DNA from: Psilocybe azurescens
Taxonomy: Eukaryota; Basidiomycota; Agaricomycetes; Agaricales; Agrocybaceae
DNA: 64,000 nucleotides
Direction: 5' to 3'
NCBI GenBank assembly: GCA_023853785.1
Contig: JAJIRX010000963.1
Span: 1 to 64,000, forward strand
Numbering within the stretch: position 1 is the stretch's first letter; each line of letters starts with the position of its first letter. The notes under the pieces are model-generated. The model was not told the DNA's origin. It did no database searches and was given only the letters and a program-made list of their open reading frames with translations. The position numbers and the translations under genes were made by a program. Positions 55,640 through 64,000 of the stretch are shown here, piece after piece.

Positions 55640-56430
55640 CCCCTACTCAACGGTTCAGTTCCCAGCAGCATGTGATGCTGCTGGCCTGTGCCGTCCTCGC
55701 TGCCTCTGCTGCACTCAACGGTTCCCAGCCCAGCAGCAATGCATGCTGCTGGCCCTCTGCTGTTCTCGCCATCGCCATCTCCTCCCCCTGCACTCAACTG
55801 GCTCCTCCTCACAGGAGCAGCGACCTTTGGGAACAGGTAGCTTCCCATTGCCCCACCTTCTGTTGCTGCACTTCCACCTGGCGCCCCTGCACCTGCACTC
55901 ACACTCCGCCCAACACTCCCCATCTGCCCCACACCCCCACTGCCTGCCCCCAAACCCACCAAAGCCCCCAAACCCGCCCATCCTGCTCTCCTCGCCCTCT
56001 GTCTCTGTCTCTGTCTTGTTCCCGCTCTCCTTGCCCCCTCCGGCTGCCTCGCATTCGTGAACAAGAGCGACGCGGGGTGCGTGGAGTGGTTAAAGATCTT
56101 CATGGTCGTGATGTCCGTGTCCTGGCTTAGGAAGTGCACGTTCTTCGGCACATGCCCATGGGGATGCGAGAACGCTGTCAATGTGGCCAATGTGAGTGAC
56201 AAGGAGAGGGTGGGTGAGAGTGGTGGCGACGTGGATGCGGGCGTGAGCGAGGAGAGTGAGGAGATGGACAAGGTAAGCAACGGTGGTGCATCCAGTGAAT
56301 GCGGCATGCCATCGATGGAGTTCGACAGCGAGGTGTCGGTGGACACTGGCGAGGAAGCACCCTGGCGTCCACTGTGCACATCCCATTACAGCAGCAGAAT
56401 GAGGGGTCACCCTGGTAAGCACTGTCAAAA
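55640..56430. other. GC-rich open stretch, gene uncertain
   Basis: Long frames are open on both strands because of Pro/Ser-rich composition. One plus-strand frame contains VKIFMVVMSV-like hydrophobic sequence and EESEEMDKVSNGGASSE, but the opposite frame is equally long. A GTTCCCAGC..CAGCA..ATGCTGCTGGCC unit is repeated at about 55660 and 55725. The Ty3 element inserted at its right end. I cannot decide whether a gene is present. Confidence 0.3.
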
Positions 56431-56437
56431 CAGCACC

Positions 56438-56965
56438 TGTTATGACAAGTCATTTTCTTTTCCCTTTCTCTTTTCCTTTCGTTTTCTTTTCCTTTTGTTT
56501 GTCATCCTTCACATCATTGATACAGCATCATCTGCTCTGATGAACTTTGTTTTCTATCATTCTACGAAACTCCATCATATCTCTGATGGACTTTCACTTC
56601 CATCTTTTATGATACATCTTTTGATGAACATTTGATCTGTTTCTTTTCACTTCCATCTTTTATGATACATCTTTTGATGAACGTTTGATCTGTTTCCTTT
56701 CACTTCCATCTTTTATGATACATCTTTTGATAAACAATTGATCTGTTTCCTCTATTCTTATATACATCTGCTGATGAACATTCAAACTCGTTTCAACTTG
56801 CTGTACAGTTCATAGTATTTATACTAGGAAGGATCCATTGTATTCTTTAGCTAGTTCTTGAGAATCTAACCTCCTCTTACTTGACACCGCTTGGAACTTG
56901 CTGTTCTTGACTACTTGACTGTTGGCTTTATCCACGCACGTGAATATAAGCTTGAAGTCATAACA
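56438..56965 (+). repeat. 5' LTR, 528 bp
   Basis: It starts TGTTATGACAAGTC and ends CTTGAAGTCATAACA. It holds three tandem 53-bp units (CACTTCCATCTTTTATGATA...) at about 56600-56758, also present three times in the 3' LTR but once in the inverted LTR at 62996. Confidence 0.92.
56816..56823 (+). promoter_or_regulatory. LTR TATA box
   Basis: TATTTATA lies 26-33 bp upstream of 56849, where the self-complementary primer sequence starts. This spacing is normal for a TATA-directed start at about 56849. The string is conserved in the 3' LTR. Confidence 0.6.
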
Positions 56966-56966
56966 A

Positions 56967-56977
56967 AAGAACTAGCT
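56967..56977 (+). other. primer-binding site complementary to the LTR transcript start
   Basis: AAGAACTAGCT begins one base after the 5' LTR and is the exact reverse complement of AGCTAGTTCTT at 56849-56859 in the LTR. Pairing stops at exactly 11 bp on both sides. Tf1-type elements use an 11-nt stretch at the mRNA 5' end as primer in the same way. No 3' end of a common tRNA (such as a TGG-starting site) is evident at this position. Confidence 0.7.
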
Positions 56978-57229
56978 CATCTACAAATCTCGCCCGCTCC
57001 CCAGCAGACGAGACCTCTGAAACCTGAAACAAAACACAGCACCACTAAAAGCGGAATTCCCGCTACCGACAGCTCAGAAGAAGAAACCCTGACACGAAAT
57101 TGGCAGACACTGAACCTGTCCAGACAAAGCTCTGAAGATATCAACCTAGGCAACGAAGACCTATTGAACTCGCTATACGGCTTATTATCAACCCTGGCAA
57201 TAAACCAAGAAGAACAACAAGACACAGAC

Positions 57230-58172
57230 ATGGTTGAAACAAACGGAAAGAAAGAAATCTCGATCAACAAACCTGTTGTATTCGATGGAGACCGAACAAA
57301 GTCCAAGTCTTTTATACAAGACTGCTATCTTTACATGGACATAAACGAAGACATCTATAACACCAACAAGAAGAAAATCGCCTTCATCTTATCATTCTCC
57401 ATGGAAGGGAGGAGCTGAAACTATGGAAAGAACAGTACTTAACCTCAAGGACGAGAGGAATCAGTCCCAATCAAACCATCGAATGGGACACCCTCAGCAC
57501 ATTCTTCGAAAAATTCCATGACACATTCACCCTGGTGGACGAAACCAGATCAGCCATGAACGACATAAAACGACTTAGGCAAAAACCCAACGAAAGAGTG
57601 GAAGACATCATCAACAAGTTCAAATTGTTGGTAGGACAAGCCAATCTAGGAACAGAAACGGAATCAGACCACGCCCACCTCATTGGATTACTCCAAAAAT
57701 GCATCACACCTCAGCTTGCCGACAGGATCCTGTACTCAGAAGACCTTCCAAGGATGATCCAAGGCTGGTACAAAAAAGCAACAACATTTGACACCAACTA
57801 CAGACTGGCCAAGGTCTTTAGAGAAGAACCAGAAGAACGCGGGAGGACGCCCACGCTGGAACAATTTCCCAAGGAACAACAGGAACTACGACCCAAACAG
57901 GATGGACGTAAAGCGCCATAACAGCTGAAGAACGAGCCGAATTAATCAGGAAAGGCGCCTGTTTCAGGTGCAAACAACGAGGACATCTATCCAGAGATTG
58001 TCCACAGAAAGGACCAACAAACCAGAACAGAACCCAAGGACAACCCAGCAAGAAGTGGACCCCAAAAGAACTCCATGCCCATATCAGGAGCCTGAACAAG
58101 GACGAAAAGAGCGAACTTGCAGACCTCATGGTTAAAACAGGATTTGAAGAGAAAGAAGAAAAGGATTTTTAA
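57230..58172 (+). pseudogene. gag with CCHC zinc knuckle, frameshifted
   Basis: The first in-frame ATG is at 57230, though the frame is open from the LTR. Capsid-like sequence includes FIQDCYLYMDINEDIY and ETRSAMNDIKRLRQKPNERV. The zinc knuckle CFRCKQRGHLSRDC lies at 57960-58001, followed by a basic tail ending at 58172. Frame breaks occur near 57405, 57840 and 57930. Gag forms the particle shell and packages RNA. Confidence 0.85.
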
Positions 58173-58252
58173 AGTGGAGAAACAGGACGACGTCTGTCTC
58201 TCCTTATCTGAAGATACAATCTGTACTTACGGCAACAATCGAGAATAAAACT

Positions 58253-61200
58253 ATGCTTTTACCAGTTTCATTCCCCACCAAGAAACAGAATGGCTCACAA
58301 ATTGTTGAAACCTCTGCGCTCTTAGACTCAGGAGCAGGAGGGAAATTCATTGACCAGAACTATGCACAAAAACTTGGACTCAGAACCCAACCCTTGGAAA
58401 AACCGATCCAGGTTTATAACATAGAGCGGAACCCCGAACAAGAAAGGAACCATCTCATCATTTGTAGACCTGGACCTAAAGGTTGGAAACCGGAACCATC
58501 GGGAACAATTACTGGTCTCTGGGCTAGGAAAACAGAAAATTATTTTAGGATTCCCTTGGCTACAGGAAAAGAATCCAGGAATCAACTGGCGAACGGACAG
58601 ATAACTTGGAAACCACGTCAAGGGCCTACGATAAATCAAACCACCATTGAAGAAGAAACGGATGAACGAACACCAACAATCGAGACTACCCACCCATTGG
58701 AGGAATTGGAATTGTTAGTCATCCGATATATTGGGGATGCAAACAAAGATGAAATAAAAGAAACTTGGCTTAACACCAAAATCATGACCCTCACAGATGC
58801 TGGCCCAACAATATGAACCAGAGAAACCGACAAGACCTCTCCAAGAAATCGTTCCCCCAGAATATCAATCATATATGGACCTTTTAGATAAACAAGCGGC
58901 AGACCGATTCCCGGAACCAAGACCATGGGACCATAAAATTGAGTTAAAAGAAGGATTCATACCAAAGAAATTCAAGGCATACAATATCACACCGGCAGAA
59001 CAAACAGAACTGGACACCTGGACAAAGGAACAATTGGACAAAGGATACATTCGACCCTCAGAATCACCTATGGCATCTCCCTTCTTCTTCATATCAAAGA
59101 AAGATGGAAAGCTTAGACCTTGTCAAGACTACAGGTATCTGAACGACTGGACAATCAAGAACGCTTACCCACTACCACGGATTATGGAACTTATGGACAA
59201 ATTGAAAGGTGCAAAATTCTTCACCAAACTAGATATCCGATGGGGCTACAACAACATCAGGATAAAAGAAGGTGATCAATGGAAAGCAGCATTCAAAACC
59301 AACCGAGGACTTTTCGAACCAACTGTAATGTTCTTTGGCATGTGCAATTCCCCAGCAACCTTCCAATCCATGATGGACTCAATCTTCGAAGACATGATAT
59401 CACAATGCTTCGTAATCATCTATATGGACGACATTCTAATCTTTGCGAAAGATCAAGGGGAATTGGAAAAATACACCAAAATGGTTCTACAACGACTCCG
59501 AGAAAACGATCTCTATCTCAAACCGGAAAAATGCTCTTTGCTCAAGGAAAAGTGGAATATCTCGGAATGATTGTTGAAGCAGGAAAAATCTCTATGGATC
59601 CAACAAAACTCAAAGGAATTCAAGACTGGCCAGCACCTACTACTCTCAAACAAGTCTGATCGTTCCTGGGCTTTGGGAACTTCTACCGAAAATTCATCCG
59701 GAAATTCTCTGAAGTAGCTCGACCTCTAAATGAACTCCTGAAGAAAGACAAAGGATTTCTATGGAATGACACAACTCAAGCTGCCTTTGATGAACTGAAG
59801 AAACGATTCACGGAAGAACTGGTACTCTTGATGCCCGACCCTGCCAAACCATTTCAAATCGAATCTGACGCTTCAAAATATGCCTCCGGAGCAGTCCTTA
59901 CTCAACTGGACGGAAATGGCGAAAGACACCCATGCGCATTTATATCAAGAATGTTCTCTCCAACCAAAAGAAACTACGAAATCTATGACAGGGAATTACT
60001 GGGAATAATCAGATCATTACAGGAATGGAGACACTACATCCAAGGATCAGAACACACAACTACGGTATATTCAGATCACAAGAATTTGACATATTTCAGA
60101 TCGGCCCAAAATCTAAACCGACGACAGGCACACTGGTCTCTGTATGTCTCAGAATTCAATCTGAAGTTGGTACATCTACCTGGAAACAAAATGATTCAAT
60201 CCGATACCCTTTCAAGACGCCCCAATTTCACCCCAGAAGAAGACCACGACAATGAAAACATCACCTTACTTCCAGAAAAGCTTTTCATCGACTTAATCGA
60301 TGCCGAGTTACAGGAAAGAATTGCCAATGCAAACGAACTGGACCACAACGCAGCAGAAGCAATGAAAACCCTATTAGAAGGAGGACCACCAAATGCACAA
60401 CACGACCTCAGAGAATGGAAAACAGAGAACGTGAACGGCAAAACTATCTTATACTACCAAGGACGAGCCTACATTCCAAAAGATCAAACCCTACGGAAAG
60501 ACATAGTCAAATCATATCACGACCCTATCTCAGCCGGACACCCTGGAGAATTAGAAACATTCAATTCGGGTAAAACAACACTACTGGTGGCCAGGATTAC
60601 GATCATTTGTCAAGCAATACGGTAAAAGGATGTGCCGCCTGCCAACAGTTCAAAATAAATCGACATCCCTCTAATCCATCATTCATACCGATACCTGGAC
60701 CAAAGTCAGCCCGACCCTTTGCAGACAGTGCTATGGACTTCCTTACAGACCTTCCACCGATCCTGGACAAGCAAGGAGAAGTTGAATTTGATGTGATTCT
60801 AAGCATCACTGATCACGGGAACACAAAAGGACTTATCCTTATTCCATGCCAAATGAAAGGACTAGATGCCGAAAAGACTGGCAAACTCTTACTGGACAAT
60901 CTCTACAAAAGGTTTGGACTACCAGACAGCCTCACATCAGATCGAGACCCCAGATTTGCCGCTGAATCATTCAAAGAGCTAATGAAACTCCTTGGAGTAA
61001 AATTGAAATTTTCAACTGCTTATCACCCTCAAACGGACGGAACAACAGAACAATATAACCAAGAGATTGAAGCCTATCTATCCATATACTGCTCGTCTCA
61101 CCCAGAAGACTGGCACAAACGACTTGGGACCCTCGAATTCACTCACAATAACCAAAGACATGCGGACAGACAGAGAACACCATTCGAATTAATTCTCAGA

Positions 61201-61791
61201 TACTCCTCCATCGCGAATTCCCACCGCATTCGAACACACCAAGTTTCCTTCAGTAGAAGAAAGACTGAAGTATCTTCAAAAGGATCAAGAAGAAGCCCTA
61301 GCAGCCCATGAACTAGCCTGGACAAGGATGGCTGAAAGGAAAAACTCGAACTTCACACCCGTTCATCAAGGCAAGGACAAAGAGTTTGGCTAGAAGCGAC
61401 AAATTTACAGACGAATTATCACAAGAAAATGGCACCAAAACGAGAAGGACCCTTCAAGATCAAAGAAGTCTTAGGACCCCTAACTTATCGACTGGAACTC
61501 CCCAAAGGATGGCTCATTCACGATGTATTCCATGCAACACTTCTTAATCCATACCACGAGACCAAAACACATGGACCCAATTTCATTTGACCGCCACCAG
61601 AGATATTAAACGAAGAAGAACATTGGGAAATAGAGACGATTCTCAAACATCGAAAAAGAGGAAGAGGATACCAATACTACGTCAAATGGAAGGACTATCC
61701 GATCACCGAAGCAACATGGGAACCGGCTTCAGTCTTTGAAGAAACCGGTAACGAAATCTTACAGACTTACCGAACACGTCACAAGCTGTAA
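58253..61791 (+). pseudogene. pol: protease, RT, RNase H, integrase, chromodomain
   Basis: The protease has the LLDSGAGG active-site motif (about 58319). Reverse transcriptase runs 58797-59570 with FTKLDIRWGYNNIRI and the catalytic YMDD at 59421-59432. RNase H has ESDASKYASGAVL (59865) and YSDHKNL. Integrase has the zinc-finger remnants GHPGE and CAACQ, the DDE-type residues in AMDFLTDLP, TSDRDPRFA and TEQYNQEIE, then a [16 protein letters not shown] module. A chromodomain (HWEIETILKHRKRGRGYQYY, YVKWKDYPITEATWEP) ends at 61791 and would direct insertion to marked chromatin. Breaks are a frameshift near 58430, another near 59540, a stop at 59657, shifts near 60567, 60620, 61200 and 61370, and a stop near 61589. 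The gene is inactive. Confidence 0.92.
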
Positions 61792-61835
61792 AAAGACCAC
61801 CAACTACACAAACTTTGATCATCCCTACCATACTG

Positions 61836-62376
61836 ATGCCTCACTTTCTCCCACGCATCGCCTCTTCCTTCACTCAAAACTCTGAAACGAACCAACTCGA
61901 AACGCCCATCTTTGATACCCCTTTAACTGAACAAACCGTGAGAAGAACTCGAGGCGCTGAGAAGAGAAATTCTCACCAAATACAACAAGACGATCGATCA
62001 GAAGGAGACGGCAAACCAGAACCATTGCCTGGCTGCTGCTAAACTGGCCCACCACCAAGCCAGATCTTTACGCCTCAAACTAAATAGGGTTGAACAAGAG
62101 CTCTATCGACGCCTTCCATTAATTGCCAAAGCGGTTAAAAAGGCCAAGTCGTTCTATCTCTGAACCATACCCCAACTACCAAAGCAACACAACATGTCTT
62201 TCATCGATACCCCTGCCGCTTCTTCCTCTTCTCACGCCTGCCAACTCACGTCCTACGAGGCAAACGACCTGCCATGCCTCGTTACGCTCAAACACTTTCA
62301 ACATTTGAAGCCCTAGACCTCTTTGCCGACGACGCCCGGAATCGCAAACACCACAGGTGAACCATACGGAAACTAA
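61836..62376 (+). pseudogene. third ORF beyond the chromodomain, broken
   Basis: After the pol stop, a separate ATG at 61836 opens a short frame that passes, by frame changes, into a coiled-coil segment (EALRREILTKYNKT, RLKLNRVEQELYRRLP). The C-terminus is GIANTTGEPYGN, with stop at 62374-62376. The minus-strand element at 63500-64000 ends with VGIANNTGEPYGY just before its PPT and LTR, so the ORF end is conserved between two elements. The function is unknown. Confidence 0.65.
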
Positions 62377-62439
62377 TGAACTCGTACAAGTAATAGACTT
62401 CACTCCTTCTGAGGCATAAGGAGTGTAGTATGGGGGTAA

Positions 62440-62942
62440 TGTTACGACAAGTCTTTTTCTTTTCCCTTTCTCTTTTCCTTTCTTTTCTTTTCCTTTTCTT
62501 TGTCATCCTTCACATCATTGATACAGCATCATCTGCTCTGATGAACTTTGTTTTCTATCATTCTACAAAACTCCATCATATCTCTGATGGACTTTCACTT
62601 CCATCTTTTATGATACATCTTTTGATGAACATTTGATCTGTTTCCTTTCACTTCCATCTTTTATGATACATCTTTTGATGAACGTTTGATCTGTTTCCTT
62701 TCACTTCCATCTTTTATGATACATCTTTCGATGAACAATTGATCTGTTTCCTCTATTCTTATATACATTTGCTGATGAACATTCAAACTCGTTTCAACTT
62801 GCTGTACAGTTCATAGTATTTATACTAGGAAGGATCCATTGTATTCTTTAGCTAGTTCTTGAGAATCTAACCTCCTCTTACTTGACACCGCTTGGAACTT
62901 GCTGTTCTTGACTACTTGACTGTTGGCTTTATCCACGCACGT
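62440..62942 (+). repeat. 3' LTR, truncated at its end
   Basis: It starts TGTTACGACAAGTC, directly after a G-rich polypurine-like tract (GTATGGGGGTAA). It follows the 5' LTR to the string CCACGCACG and then breaks off, losing the last ~26 bp. It keeps three tandem 53-bp units. Confidence 0.9.
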
Positions 62943-62995
62943 TGAACTACGTAGTGTGTGATTTGATATATAAATCAAAAACCAAAACACAAACC

Positions 62996-63407
62996 TGTTA
63001 CGACTTCAAGCTTATATTCACGTGCGTGGATAAAGCCAACAGTCAAGTAGTCAAGAACAGCAAGTTCCAAGCGGTGTCAAGTAAGAGGAGGTTAGATTCT
63101 CAAGAACTAGCTAAAGAATACAGTGGATCCTTCCTGGTATAAATACTATGAACCGCACAGCAAGTTGAAACGAGTTTGAATGTTCATCAGCAGATGTATA
63201 TAAGAATAGAGGAAACAGATCAAGTGTTCATCGAAAGATGTATCATAAAAGATAGAAGTGAAAGTCCATCAAAGATATGATGGAGTTTCGTAGATATGAT
63301 GGAAAGCAAAGTTCATCAGAACATACGATGATGTATCAATGATGTGACGAATGACAAAGAAAAGAAAAGAGAAAGGAAAAGAAAAAAGAAAAAGACTTGT
63401 CATAACA
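62996..63407 (-). repeat. inverted LTR of the same family, 412 bp
   Basis: It reads TGTTATGACAAGTC...CTTGAAGTCGTAACA on the minus strand. It is about 110 bp shorter than the other LTRs because only one of the three 53-bp tandem units is present. It is separated from the truncated 3' LTR by 53 bp of unrelated AT-rich sequence. Its flanks (AAACC and ATCAC) show no 5-bp duplication. Confidence 0.85.
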
Positions 63408-64000
63408 ATCACATGATGTTGTCCATCATGTGACAGGAAGGTTTTGTATACGAAGAGGAAAAGAAAAAGCAAAAGCAAAAAGAAAATAAAGTGTCCATAA
63501 CATTACCCCCTTCTAAGGTTCGACTGTCCCAGTCGAATGGTCTTCAGTATCCGTAGGGTTCTCCGGTATTGTTTGCGATGCCAACGTCATCTGTGGGGTC
63601 GTCATAATCAAAGTAATCGCTTCTGTGAGGAGAGTCGTTCACGCTTGAAAGGACAGTATCTTGTCGTATGTCCTGGTCCTCGGCGGTGGCAGTGGTTGCA
63701 GGTGAGTTGTTCCATGGGGGTGTCGTGCGGTGTTTGATGAGCACGTGTTTGATGGCTCGTTCGAAACCCTTGAGTTGAAGACGTTTGAGGGAGTCGGTGG
63801 CGGCTTTGTGGTGGACTCGGACTCTCGCCTGTTTGACTGCGATGTCCGCTTCGATGATTCGTATTTAGCCAGATAAATAGTTGAAGAATTCAAGTTCTCG
63901 TTCAATAAAGGGGGGGCAAAGGGCTTCGACGTCGTATCGGTTTTTGGCATTTTTCAAGATTTCAAGTAGTTCGTGAGACGGAAAGAGTATTAAAAAGTTG
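63408..64000 (-). mobile_element. 3' end of a related Ty3 element on the minus strand
   Basis: On the minus strand the order is third-ORF sequence, a stop, a G-rich tract (AGAAGGGGGTAA) and an LTR start TGTTATGGACAC at 63502. The frame entering from the window edge includes AKNRYDVEALCPPFIEREL and KQARVRVHHKAATDSL and ends VGIANNTGEPYGY, parallel to the third ORF at 61836-62376. One internal stop is seen near 63867. Only about 95 bp of its LTR remain before the inverted LTR begins. The element continues past the window end. Confidence 0.7.

Larger units (their letters stand above)
56438..62942 (+). mobile_element. chromodomain Ty3-type LTR retrotransposon, inactive
   Basis: The order is 5' LTR, primer-binding site, gag with zinc knuckle, protease, reverse transcriptase, RNase H, integrase with GPF module, chromodomain, a third ORF and a 3' LTR. 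This is the chromovirus arrangement. LTR ends are TGTTATGAC...GTCATAACA. Multiple frameshifts and stops in gag and pol, and a truncated 3' LTR, make it dead. The 5' flank is aaacagcacc; the 3' flank is lost, so the target duplication cannot be checked. Confidence 0.93.

Noticed and set aside
62996..63407. Independent solo LTR insertion
   Set aside because: Flanks AAACC and ATCAC do not match, so a normal integration cannot be shown; rearrangement is at least as likely.

Overview
The window is nuclear DNA from a basidiomycete, most probably a mushroom-forming Agaricomycete with a transposon-rich genome. The reasons are introns of about 45-76 nt with fungal splice signals, an Agaricomycete-type NACHT NTPase, a TET/JBP-like dioxygenase, a KDZ-superfamily transposase, a DUF6533-like membrane protein and a chromodomain Ty3 retrotransposon. 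There is no bacterial operon structure and no CRISPR. Only a minority of the 64 kb is plausible host coding sequence; most is mobile DNA and its debris.

Layout. 1-8.5 kb: a small intact unknown gene (952-1443), an intact three-exon TET/JBP-like gene (2885-4201) facing an inverted fragment of a second copy, then a NACHT gene remnant and simple repeats. 8.57-31.83 kb: one very large inverted-repeat element with 738-bp terminal repeats and a 7-bp target duplication. It carries a KDZ transposase gene beside its right end and unknown cargo genes to the left. It has been invaded by a Tc1/mariner element (10182-11783) and by a second TIR element (19630-28306, 138-bp TIRs, 7-bp duplication) that sits inside a transposase exon. 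That inner element holds its own genes and two solo LTRs with perfect 5-bp duplications. The other half of the interrupted NACHT remnant lies just right of the large element.

32.8-52.7 kb: three copies of one coiled-coil / Asp-rich gene family (about 32.8-37.6, 42.4-44.9 and 49.3-52.7 kb). The first is broken by a 403-bp hAT-like MITE (8-bp TSD) and a 1.66-kb element with a 9-bp TSD. Between the copies lie a NACHT gene with a complete splice model (38106-39906), a nucleotidyltransferase-fold-like pseudogene and a DUF6533-like membrane protein gene on the minus strand. 56.4-64 kb: a decayed chromovirus-type Ty3 retrotransposon whose primer-binding site is an 11-nt perfect complement of a stretch just downstream of the LTR TATA box. 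This is the layout expected for Tf1-type self-priming. A degenerate third ORF lies beyond its chromodomain. Its 3' LTR faces an inverted LTR and the start of a related element on the minus strand.

The most notable system is the 23-kb KDZ-bearing element and its nested insertion. Both have CACCT-type ends and exactly 7-bp target duplications, suggesting one class of transposase mobilises both. All calls come from reading the sequence; no database search was run.
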